Positions 10,860 to 21,399 of a stretch of DNA of 64,000 nucleotides are shown here, piece by piece. The number at the start of each line of letters is the position of its first letter. Position 1 is the stretch's first letter. This DNA comes from Symbiodinium natans. Taxonomy: Eukaryota; Sar; Dinophyceae; Suessiales; Symbiodiniaceae. The notes beneath the pieces were generated by a model that was given only the letters and a program-made list of their open reading frames with translations, did not search any database and had not been told where the DNA came from. The DNA lies in contig CAJNDS010002361.1 of NCBI GenBank assembly GCA_905221605.1, forward strand, positions 62,001 to 126,000, in the 5' to 3' direction. Made by a program: the position numbers and the translations under genes.

Positions 10860-12770
10860 GCTGGGTCTCAGGTTGTGGGGCCGCTAATCCTAAAGCCTAC
10901 TTGCTCGCGAGCCGAATCATCCTGGCCTGCTCTGAATCCAGCGGTGGGAAAAGCCGATTCCACTGATCCAATTCACAGCCCCCCCTCCCCGGAGACTAGC
11001 GCTGGCTTGCGGAGGGGCTGGAGTTGGAAGTTGGGTGGACCTCCGGGGCGGCACTAAGATCCTCAGGTTGAGGGTTCGACGAGCACCCCCTTCTTCCCCC
11101 CTCTGTGGCGCTAGTGCGACAGTGCCTCGGTGTATGATGTTATGTGTGCATTCCTTGGACTTTGGGTGCAACTCAATCGTGGGTTGGGGGTCGTTGCAGT
11201 CTTTGAGCATCTGGAGGTCTATTTCTGGAGAGGATTCACTTTTTCTGCGATACTTGGAAATAACAGGCCGTGGGGCCCCTTTTCGAATTCAACTATGTTT
11301 CGGAGCTCGGAGCCTACTTTTTGGCAGCAGGGCGATGCGGACCCGGCAGTTGCACAGACGGATGGTGGCAGTTTGGGATGGGATGGGAGACGTGAGCAAG
11401 GCGGGGGTAGGGTCTACCCCGGGCGCCGACGGCGTGGTAGAAGTGCGGGCGGTGCTCGCAGTGCGTACGCTACGCGGTAGCGGTGCGAGCGGTGCTCGCG
11501 TTGGTATGCTGCGTGGGCGCAGACTCGAGGACAACATCACAAGGCAGAGAAGCTGGATATTGGGAAGCACGTGGTGTACAATTCAAGACTCATGGATTGG
11601 GAAGGAAATGTCAGCCAAGTAAGGTCGCGAAGTGAATCAGTGGTTATTGAGTGCGAGCGGGGATCAAGCCCCCCTCCAGCACCGTCGACGCCTGGTTCAT
11701 CCGGCCTCTACCCGCGTGGTTTCGCCTCGTTTTTCTGCTGCAGCTTCACAGGGTCCTCATCGAGATGCTCGCGCAGGTAGAAGCGGTAAAGGACGTGAGC
11801 CTTTGGGTGGTCAGGGCGAGGGCAAATTAGCTCGCCATGGAGGTCCGCAGAGCGTTGCGTTGTCTCGTTCGTTTCGCGTTGCTGTTCCTTTGTGTTTTGT
11901 GGTTGTCGTGTCGTGTGTTGTTGGGGCTGGCCTCTTAAGCCTTGTGCCGGAGGGGCCGCCCTTTTGTTAGGCCAGGCTCGTGCCTCGGTCGATCCTCACC
12001 TCACCTCACCTCACCTCACCTCACAGCCCCCCCTGATCCGAAACGCCTGATCCGAAACGTGGTTCGACCTAATTCTGCCCACCGCAGACTTTCCTGCAAA
12101 GCCCTTCAACGGCCCCAAAATACACCTGCTTCTCACTTTGAAAACTATGAGCCAGCTTGCTTCAGACCGGCCCCGAAGCATCCCGGAACCTTGAAACTTT
12201 ACACCATGGACAGCGAGATTCGTCTTGAAACCTGGTAAGCCAGCGCTCAAAACCTGAAAGCTGGATATGCGCCCTGAGAACTGTCAGGAGGCTCTGTGTT
12301 GAACACTAGACTCTAGACTCTAGGAACCGAGGCTAGGGAGCGCGTGATTGTCAATCTGAACGGGTTTTGGCATTGCCAACTTGCCCAGGCTCATCCCTTC
12401 GGGCCTGGGCGCATTCCCCTTTTTCCATAGCAAGCGCAAAAACTCAAGCTTCAGCCTGGTGAGTGGTTTTCAGAGCAAGTTCGACATCTTGGAAATATCT
12501 TGAACCGAGGGCTTCTTGACCAACAGGAATCCTATTTAGCATCCGGTGCCATGCGCTTGTTGTACTTGTCAGGAAGGCCCCTTCCGTGCCTCAGACATCA
12601 AGAGCGACGCTTCTTCTTCAGCAAAGGAGGCAAGTACGCCTAATGCTTTTCGTTTACGTTCGATGCAGCCGGCAAGCCCGTGTGAAGTATTCTTGGCAGG
12701 CTGCAGCATCCCACTCAGGCCTTGTCACGACTCCCTCAACTCTCTGTGCGTGTGCCTGCAAAGTGTCTTT
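10860..12770. other. No gene recognised; short CACCT run
   Basis: Overlapping open frames occur on both strands; the longest, 11,035-11,622 on +, has no recognisable domain. A + frame at 11,632-11,970 ends in a hydrophobic, membrane-like stretch (VPLCFVVVVSCVVGAGLL), but I cannot support it as a gene. A pentanucleotide run (cctca/cacct) occupies about 11,994-12,024. Tandem actctagactctag sequence lies near 12,305-12,322. Confidence 0.4.
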
Positions 12771-12779
12771 GTGAACTGC

Positions 12780-13010
12780 CGATCAGGCGACAGGTTGCAA
12801 TTCACTGCGATTCAAGAAGCGGTTGAAAGAAGCGGATCTCAAAAGGAAGCCGTGCAAGTGTGGCGCGGGTGTCTGGCCTCAGCTGCGCATCTGATGGACC
12901 GCGGCGCATTCTTTGCAAGCCGCCTGAGGTATTATGCTGTTACCGGTGAAGATGAACGACATGAGGACCGAAAGCATACGCTGGCAACCCAGGTTTATAA
13001 AGACCAGTGA
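12780..13010 (+). CDS. Exon-like segment upstream of the DDHD phospholipase
   Basis: The + frame reads RLQFTAIQEAVERSGSQKEA and then a Trp- and Arg-containing stretch with RGAFFASRLRYYAV, before a stop at about 13,008. It sits 0.9 kb upstream of the first firm DDHD phospholipase exon on the same strand. In that family the catalytic part is preceded by a Trp-rich region, so it may be an N-terminal exon of the same gene. This is an inference from position; the motif is not diagnostic. Confidence 0.3.
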   Translation, partial: RSGDRLQFTAIQEAVERSGSQKEAVQVWRGCLASAAHLMDRGAFFASRLRYYAVTGEDERHEDRKHTLATQVYKDQ

Positions 13011-13169
13011 GTGCCTATGCGTGCTTCGCAGGATGATGAAGAGAAGCTGCCAGAACACGTTGAGCTTTGGCCTTGGATGTTCTAATAGCAGTTCCGCATC
13101 AGGCTGGAAATTGGGATGCCGTTTTTCTTTTGAAGTTAATAGTTCTTGGCCATTCTTCTTCCACCATTC

Positions 13170-13515
13170 TTTGCCGCTTCCTGGCCCGGTGTCCCGCCCG
13201 CCGAGTCTCCTGGCCTGGTCCCTGGAGTAGAAAGCCGCCAAGTTTCCCACCTTCTTTAAAATGTCCGCAGAGTCCCGCCACGTATATCCCACCTTCAGAG
13301 AAGCTGCAGGGAGTCCCACCGAGTATCACTGGAGTGCCCACCCGTAGAAGAGCCCACCAACGTACCCTCAAAGAAGCTGCTAAGGGTTCAAAAGGAGAGT
13401 CCCGCTGAGTAGTGAGACCGAATATCCCTAATTGCAGTGCCGACGCCCAAAGCAGCATGCTGAGAATCCCTCCGAGTATCCTTGGAGTGCCCAGCCCCAG
13501 AGAAGCTTGCAGGGG
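13170..13515 (-). repeat. Degenerate GGCACTCC / GGGACTCC repeat, copy 2
   Basis: Repeated phrases such as gagtcccgc, gagtatc-tggagtgccca and agagaagct. Read on the minus strand these give gggcactcca and gcgggactc, as at 6,310-6,490. No protein is expected from it. Confidence 0.5.
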
Positions 13516-13945
13516 AGTCCCGTATGCAGGGTTACCTACATGCCTTACCCTCTGGTGGAGTAATGCAAGCTGGAGGCTGGTTGAGGTCTAAGTTTGAGAG
13601 GCGGGGCGTCTGAATCCTAATTGGCCAACCAGCTGCCATTCTGCGGGTGTTTCGGTCTGCTGTGCAGTATTATTAACGCAGCTTCGCTTGCCAGGTGAGG
13701 GCTGTTTATGGACGTAAAAATGTAGAAGACATCGAGATTGCAATGGCTTTGTGAGGTGCTGCTGTACAGAGCAAAGGATATTCCAGGGCTGAGGGGCAGA
13801 GAATCATGCATGCTGCGGAGGGGGAGTGGCGGGTCTGAGGATACAGTCGCATAAACACAACCAAGGAACAGTAGCAATACGCAAATAATGCCACCTCCAT
13901 GGCCATTGTTACCGCAAGTTGTGGCATGAAGTGGCCGCTGGTGAA

Positions 13946-16900
13946 GGTGCTTGACTTTCGTGGTTCACGGCATTGGCCAGTACCATCGTGCACAGCAAGG
14001 TGCTAACTCACAGTTCTTCAAGGCCAGTGCAGATTTTTGTCACCCGTGACCTGCTGCGAGCTGAGATGTCCCGAGATGTCCCGAGTTTGGAAGGAAGTGG
14101 CAAAGGTGCGCAAGCTGGCAGCACAGTACCAGCTTCAGAGAGCGAAGGAGCAGGCATGAACCGGCAATTCGCAAGGGGCTTGCGGCTCTTTGTGGCATGA
14201 CGTAAAAATCCTTGTGCAGGCTCGTCAGGGACGGATAGAGTTTCTTCCACTGGAGTGGCATCTTGGATGCTTGATTGGCATTGTCATGTACACTCTGTGC
14301 ATGTATTGTGCATTGCTGGCCTTTTCGAAGAGACTTTGCGAGACCACTTCATCCTTGTTCTGCAGGTATGGCCCAGTACACGTCGAGGTTGGAATAGGCG
14401 ATCCTAGAACACCTTCCTGGTTCCTTGGCATTTGTACATTGCTGCGAGTTGTTGCAAGGCAACCGGCTGAAGAATGTCACTCTGAACTCGGCACCTGTCT
14501 GAACTTGCTCAACAATTCCAGGCGAGGCTCATCGCGTCGATGCCCCCACTGAGGTGAGCTACCTTCGTGACTTTGCCAACTTTGCGCTGGCAGACGTGAT
14601 GGTATATCTGGACACAAGCTGTCATCAAGAGGATGCCTAGTGCGGATGTTTCAGAACGAAGTAGCTCAATCCTCGAGGATGATCAGTGGCGCGAACGCAT
14701 ACATGATGAACTGCTGAAGAAGATGGTCAAGCTCTTAAGTTGCAACTTTCCACTGCGCTGATTTGGATCAGAATTCAAAGAGTGGGCTGAGGGTCAACTG
14801 TGGAAGCTCTTTTCTGCACGAACTCCAAATTATTCCGGAGAGGCCGACATGTCAGTGAGAATGCAGTGAGAATGCATGTTGCTCGGGCAGAGTCGCTCTC
14901 CGGCAGGTCCCTTTCAGTTCTTCCAACTGTCAAAAAGTTAAAGGCAACATCACGACCATGGCTTGCATTTCGCAGCGTGGCTCATCTACATACTTCCTTC
15001 ATGAATTCTGCAAAAGTGACGTTCACATGTGTGTTGGATCGGCTGCACCATCATGGGACTCTTCATCACCGGGCACCTTGCTCACGGTGGGCTTGATGCC
15101 ACATTGGTTTGGGCTGGGCACACATTAACGACGACAAACTCTTCATGTACCGGCTGAACAAAGAGAGCGAACGTTAAGTCAAGTCTAAGCACAAAATTGT
15201 AGAAAGTTCTTTGCATCGATCTCAGTAAGTTTCACGCTATGCGACCCGCCTCGGCCGGGGCCTGCGCAGCGGCGACGTGCTCGTCGTCGAAAGGACACGC
15301 AGAGCAAGCCTGTAGTTGTCAAGCATGCGACGTGTCACTCACGTCCTTCCATGAATAAAAAAGGGGGCCAGAGCCTTTGCAGTCCACTCCCAAGGGGACA
15401 CGGAATACGCGCAATGCAGGGTAGCGCCAGCAGGGGGTAGTTGGAAGGTGTAGGATCTGATCTGAAAGGAAGCGGCAAGCGGGTGGGGCGGGGGCAAAGG
15501 GGGAGTACGGAAGTGGGGGGGGGGGGGTGGGGAAGCGGGGGGCTGGTTGGGTGGGGGGGGGGGTGGAGTGGGGTGGGGTGGGGGGTGGCGGGGTTGTGGT
15601 GTGGAACCTGTTAAGCGCAGGTGGGGTGCCTGCTTTGTGCTCCCAGAGTGTCGAAGCATAGAAAGCAAAAAACAGCCTCTTGCATCGATCCCAGGAATAT
15701 GTCGATGCTCGTTTCCTTTAGCAGTTTGTCGTGCCGATGTTCTTCTCAAAAGCTAAGCTGTGCACACATTCCTAACGTGGTGGGATCCTTTTTCAGCTTG
15801 TTTCTCAAGCTCTGCAGCCACGATCTGGCAGACTTGCAGGTTGCGGTCATTGGCCATTCCCTGGGCTCGGTCATCATGTTTGATCTCATCCAGAAGGTTC
15901 GCCTGCATGATCCTGCACATTTGGAAGACATCGAGGGCGTTGTTGGCATATTTGGAATCCTTAGAGGCGTCGTGTCACGAGTCACTTTTTCAAAGCAAAT
16001 GGGGCGCTCAAAGGCTAAGTGAGCTGCATTGCTGACTCCGGCTGATTTCAAAGCTCTTAACAGCCGGGGGAGTGAAGAACTCGCCATCTCAGCAGGGGAG
16101 AGTTGTGTTTTCCATGTTTAAATACACCCCTTTTTTCTGTTAGTCAGCGCAGTACTCCGGCGAGTTTGATCTGAGCATGGCCAACCCTGTCCCCCAAAGC
16201 TGCGAATCGTCATAAGTATTCTGCTCTCGTCGCAATGTGATGTGGACATGGGACATATTTGCGAGTGACTTGCAGCCTGGTGCGGATAGTGTTTTCAGAG
16301 CGATGCCCCTAGCGAGACCTTTTTGGGGCCAAGGCTTCCTGTATGGGCACATGTGTGCGCCCCGTTAAGCTTTTGAGGAAACATGCAGAAACGATATGTC
16401 CATGATCCACTTGCTCTTGACAGAGGAAGCGATGCCATGCGATGCCTAAAACCCCATAAGCAATACCGGCGCGATACGAGCTCTCCAGTCGATCTTTTTC
16501 AGGACACGAGCAATTCAAGCGTTTCTGGACTCTGGCCCGAGTCGCCCCTTCACTTCCCGGAAGCCTTCCTGCCGATCATGTCAAAGTTGCCTTGCCCAAG
16601 TTCTCACACCAAGTTGCGTTGTCTGAATATTAGTGTTTCAGGATGCAGCGCCGGTTCTGTCATTCGATTCATGTTTCAACTGCATCCAAATCTGCCCAAT
16701 GCACCTCGCCAATCCTCATTGATCCTCTGCAGGGGCTGGAGAAGCTTCCGTGCGGCTTGCATTGCTCGCCTTCCAAGGCTTGTTCGACTGTAGGGGCGGC
16801 TGACAGATACCTCATGAAACTTCATGACATGTCGGTGACACGGAAAGCGAGGACATGCCCCATGGTTCCAAGACCACCATGCTCTCCACGCCGGCCAAAG

Positions 16901-19900
16901 CCACCGTCGGCACACCGGGGAGTTTTGACAGGAAGGGCATCAAGCTCCTCAAGGCTCCACATTCTGCTGCATCTTCGTTGTGTAGTGCTGTGGTGTCAGT
17001 CTCGTAGGCTCCAACTGTAGCCGAACTCACAACCTGCCACTTGAGCGTTTCTCCACCGAAAGTCACGAGTATGATCGAGTAAGTATCCAGAGTCGATTAA
17101 CGCACATTAACGCAGGAGCACGTGGCCCGGGGCAACCTTGCAGCCTTAGCGAAAGGCTGCAGCCCTGATGGCACGAGATGAGCACATCCCAAGCATCTCA
17201 TTTTTAACGATTTTTAACGATCCACCCTGCAGGCAAGCATTCACACGAACACCCAATGCCGAGATGCCTCTTCGCGGTGGGCTCCCCGCTTGGAATGCCA
17301 CTTGGAGCTACGATGCGACGCGATGCAGCGCGATGCGAAGCGGTGCGAAGCTATGTTTGCACGGCTTCATGGGTTCACGTGTTACTTGCAGGTTCTTAAG
17401 CATACGGCTCTCACAGAACGCTCAACGAGCATCCAGGCACCTGTCCAAGCAGTGTCGGATCTTGTCGTCAGTTCCAAAACGTTCCAAATCGTTCCAAATG
17501 TTCCAAATGAGGTATTTCCGAGGCTTGGATGTGAGATGGCCTCCCTCCAGTGCTGGACAAGGATGGAGGCCAACAGGCATCGCTTGGTTCCGTTTTTCCT
17601 GAACACTTGCGACTGCAGGTTCTTCAACGTGTTCCATCCTGATGATCCCATTGCGCGCTTTGACAGCAAAGTTTCGCTTGTGTGGCGACGTACTCCATGC
17701 TCGGAACTGTTGATCAACCGGTTACCGAACGATCTGCAGGTATCGCATCGAACCGCTGCTGAACCCGGCCTACACCAACATGAGCCCCAGGCAGTATTCT
17801 GCAAATCGTCGGATAGCACTGTCTTTTGCCTTCGATCGACTACAGGCGGTTGCAGCATGGCTTGAAACAGTCTTGGGGCCCAAAGAAACTGCCATCAACC
17901 GTTTGCGGAGACTGCCGTTCTTCACGACTTCACGATGCTTAGCAAGGTCAATTGCCAAAAGGATGAACGCTGCAGCATTCCGTATTGACGGGGCTGTCGC
18001 CCAAAGCCGACGATACAGCGTGCTTTGCGGCCAAACACACCGGTGCAGGGGTTGATGTTTGTTCGGCCCAGAATTCACTAGCAAAGTCCTTGAAGCATGG
18101 ATCATTTTGACCCAGACAAGCTTACGCAGGGTGGTCCCTCATGCCGGGGGTCTGCGTTGGCACCATCGAATAGCGACCTTGTGGTCCTCAGTGGGTACGC
18201 GGCCCTGCCCTGCTGTTCAAAGGCTTGAGCATCATGCCCTGGTCGTCAAGCCTGAAGATGCCTGAAGTCATCCGTGTGATGCGAATTGGCCAGGTCGAAG
18301 AGCGGGGATGACGTAGATGCCGAGGTTAGGACGGTTAGGGCACATGAGTGGCCTCCTTGCATAGCCGACCTTTGTCCGATCCCGTCAGGCTCCGTTAGAA
18401 GAGGTCCTTGTGGTGCCTACGGAGGAGTGTTTCTGCGGGCCTCGTACTTGTAGAGGAATGCGCTACACTGTGTGCTGCATGTGAAGTAACTGGTGCAAAC
18501 CAGATTCGGGCAGTGAAAGCTTTGTAAAGGTTAATGCAAAAACATGTGTAGCATAAATACATAAACTTGATACAGGTCACACGACAAGGCCGGATCACGA
18601 CAAAGATAGTACCTGGTGATACAGCGAGGTGAGTTTTCGCTCGGTTTCCACCACCAACAGCAAGAGCAAAAACACCAGGAACAGTAACACCACCAACGGC
18701 ACACAAACAAACAAACTGACTAACCAACTAAGAGAAACCAGCTAAACGAACTAACCAAAGCAAACAAACAAACTACCAGCAGCAGCAACTTAACAACAAG
18801 CTAACACCAACCAAACCAACCGACCTAAGAACACACTAGACACACCCTAACTGCAAACTAACCAGAAACGAACGCAACACAAACACGAAATATGCAAAAA
18901 TCTAACAACAAACGAACCACAAACTTACGACATACGAACCACGCAGGAACAACAGACGAACCACTGACGAACAGACAACAAGCGGCTTGATGCGTCTTGA
19001 AGAGGGTTTGTGGAGGCGCCCGCTCGCCTCGGCTCCTGCCGCCGACTGTGCTGAGCTCCATTCTGACGCCCTTCTTTAGCTGCTGTCCCCTGGGGTGCTT
19101 GCCGCATGGAGCCCGCAGACTTCCTTGCGCAGCTGCGCCGCCGCCTGCGCATACCTGATGCTGCGGCCGACGTGTGGTGCCCTCGCTGCGAAAGTGTGCT
19201 TGACACCCACTCGTGGCATGCGAGCATGTACCCAGCAGGGGGCGACAGGACCAGATGTCACCGCACTGCTCATAGCCTTGCTGCTGCGTGGGCCGGCAGG
19301 GCTGGTTTGCAACCAAAAGTTGAAAAGTTTGACCTCCTGCTCACTCAATGCCTTGCCTGCTTGGGACGGGTCTCCCACCGCACTCGACCTGGGCATCATT
19401 GGTCCCAGGCGTTCCGAGAGCCCTTGCCGCTTGCCAGGAGCCGCTGGAGGCTGCCGCAGCCTACGCTTCAAGTGAACACGGCGCAGACATGTGCCAGCCA
19501 AGCGATCCGTTTCCAACCCCTCGTTGCTGGGAGCACACAGGGCCTTGCCAAGCTGTTCGTGTGGCTCTCGCCGCTGCGTTGCGTGAGGGTGGCCGCTGCC
19601 ATCTGCTGCAGCTCTGAAGGAGCAGCCGGTCTGTGCTCGGCCCTGCGAAGTCCTTGCCCAGCCCGCCACTGCTGATTAGTGGGCCAACCCCACGTGCGTT
19701 TGGCGTGGTACAGGCCTCCTCATCCTTCACATATGCAGGCCTACACGTGTGTGAGGTCTCCTCCTTTTGCCCAGCTGCAGGCCACGTGCTTTCGCGCTGA
19801 AGGTCTGACAGCTCTGCTCTAAAGCTGTTTCTCGCTTCAGCAGCCGGCGTCCGCTTGCATCTGTCAACTGCCGTAATAGTCTTCAAAGCCCCTTATCTGG

Positions 19901-21129
19901 CCTCTTGTGAAAGGACCGATTGCTTCAGTTTTCCCACAAACGACCAATCAAGCAACAAAACGAACCAACAAGCTTACGAGCAACAAGTTACAGTACACAA
20001 ACAGCAAGCCAGCGACAATCAAACAACAAGAAACGGTCATCAACGAAACAAGAGGCGAGCAACAAACAGACTCGAAACGAAGAGCGAACGCACAACACAC
20101 AAAGAGAAAGCACAAAGACTACTGAACAGCAAACAAGCGCATGCGAATCCGGCGGGTTGTTCACGCGCGCCGAAAGAGTAGCAAGCTGCAAAAAACATCG
20201 TCGCTGCCGATGGTTCCTTGGTCCAGGGCAAGCACAGCAACAATCGAACAATCGAACAATCGAACAACAACAACAACAACAACAGATGTTCAAGGTCACA
20301 TGGAGACCATTGAAAGCACTTCTAACCACCTTAAAAATCATGAAGCGAGAAAGCGACCCTGTCACGACCCTGACATGTACAATCCTCGTGACTCGAGCTT
20401 GGAAACTCCTTCAAAAGTCTTCAAAGTGGCGACAATCACCAGGATCGACAAAAAGAACACGTGAGAACGCTTTGCTGAGACGTTGTAGCACCGTGGCAGT
20501 TTTGGAGTCACCTCCTTCCCCCCAGCTCTGGCAACAAAAGCTGCTAGTTTTTCATTCGGGAAAACATGAAACAATGAATGCAACAACCGAAAACAACATA
20601 TAATTATGTCACTATGTCCATGCTGGCAGGATCCTTCGAGTTTCTTCGAGGCGCATGCCAGCACTCTTGCATGTTCCCCGGCTTGTCCTGCCCACAGCAG
20701 GAAAAGCCTGGTCGCCAGTCGATCGTCACTGTTGATCGCCTCGATTATGCTTTGCAGGCCTCGCGAATTTGCTTCATGCACATGTCATGTCGCCAGAGCT
20801 GGATTCTTTGTGCAAGGCTAGTCTTCTGATCAGTCTTGTGATGTCGCTAATGTTCGGTGAAAGTGTGTTGTTATTTTATTTTCAGTTTTATGATGTTGTG
20901 CTTGTGCCCGGTAACAGATAGACCTCATTGGGGGGTCACAAGATCCGGCACGTTTTTAACAAAGGCATTCATCTCATTTCGAGCGCATTGCAAATCTACA
21001 GCACTTTTCATGCTGAGGGGCTGCTGATTGTCAAGCATCTGCCGAGACCAACGTGTATGAGAGCATGAATGAGATGCTGAGCGCCATCCGCAGCCACTTC
21101 AGCTACTGGGAGAATGAGGCCCTGCGGAA
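13946..21129 (+). CDS. DDHD-domain phospholipase A1 (PA-PLA1 / SEC23IP-like), multi-exon
   Basis: Exons recognised in family order: 13,946 to about 13,995 (LTFVVHGIGQY, the N-terminal VHGIG box); 14,220 to about 14,265 (GRIEFLPLEWH); 14,522 to about 14,615 (DFANFALADVMVYLD); 15,840 to about 15,895 (VAVIGHSLGSVIMFDLI, with the nucleophile Ser of the GHSLG lipase elbow); a Ser/Thr-rich linker near 16,845-16,990 (MPHGSKTTMLSTPAKATVGT); 17,233 to about 17,306 (FAVGSPLGMP); 17,392 to about 17,510 (FLSIRLSQN); 17,618-17,654 (FFNVFHPDDPIA); 17,740 to about 17,790 (YRIEPLLNPAY); and about 21,042-21,129 (YESMNEMLSAIRSHFSYW). Family members hydrolyse phosphatidic acid and related phospholipids at cytosolic membrane surfaces. 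The intron 17,655-17,739 is GC-AG. The large last intron (about 3.2 kb) holds a LINE remnant. The segment that should precede the last exon, the N-terminus and the stop codon are not located. Family call strong, model incomplete. Confidence 0.75.
15233..15600 (+). repeat. Dispersed motif GCGACCCGCCTCGGCCGG and adjacent G-rich tract
   Basis: The phrase cgctatgcgacccgcctcgg at 15,233 recurs in similar form at 2,818, 35,738, 38,739 and 59,729. Here it is followed, within 300 bp, by a long G-rich tract (15,475-15,600, runs of g with t). It lies in an intron of the DDHD gene. It may be the end of a short mobile element, but no terminal repeats are seen. Confidence 0.4.
18640..18960. repeat. A/C-rich low-complexity tract (left of LINE remnant)
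   Basis: About 300 bp nearly free of G on + and built of phrases such as aacaaac, accaac and aactaacc. A similar tract lies at 19,930-20,290 on the other side of the LINE remnant. No gene is seen. Confidence 0.6.
19106..19620 (+). pseudogene. Decayed LINE ORF2 C-terminus (dinoflagellate-type)
   Basis: The + strand contains the Cys/His C-terminal signature of dinoflagellate LINE reverse transcriptases: DVWCPRCESVLDTHSWHA, then GGDRTRCH, AAAWAGRAGLQPKVEK and LLL. The homology then moves to a second frame (LPAWDGSPTALDLGIIGPRR, about 19,350-19,415) and to a third (AAAAYASSEHGADMC, about 19,425-19,600). It therefore carries at least two frameshifts and cannot encode a working protein. The RT and endonuclease domains are absent, as expected of a 5'-truncated insertion. 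It lies in the last large intron of the DDHD phospholipase gene. The motif comparison is from knowledge of the family, not a search. Confidence 0.7.
19930..20290. repeat. A/C-rich low-complexity tract (right of LINE remnant)
   Basis: Phrases such as caacaaaacgaacc, acaagttacagtac and, at 20,240-20,285, (aatcg)n and (aac)n runs. Its composition resembles the tract at 18,640-18,960. No gene is seen. Confidence 0.6.
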
Positions 21130-21286
21130 AGGGGCTCAGATAAAGGCACCTTGTCATTTGGGACACTGTTTCCGCCCAAGTCCGTTCGTGATGCTCTGCA
21201 TCATGCTTGGTGCTTTGTCAAATTTTGTCAAAGTGTTCTGCTGCAGCATACGGTCATACCGTACTACCGTAATGCCATCACACCCT

Positions 21287-21362
21287 GCATGAGGACATGC
21301 TGCAGTTCATCATTGACCAGATCTTCGAATCGCTTGCGGCTGGTTGCGGCCTCAGTCATGCT
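21287..21362 (+). CDS. Exon-like segment, unrecognised
   Basis: The + frame reads HEDMLQFIIDQIFESLAAG, an amphipathic helical sequence that looks coding. It follows a possible preceding exon (HTVIPYYRNAI, after a ctgcag acceptor at 21,241-21,246). It lies 160 bp downstream of the last DDHD exon on the same strand, so it may be the C-terminal extension of that protein or the start of the next gene. The family is not recognised. Confidence 0.35.
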
Positions 21363-21399
21363 TTGCCTCGCCATCTTCTGTTGGTGACACGTTGGGCTT

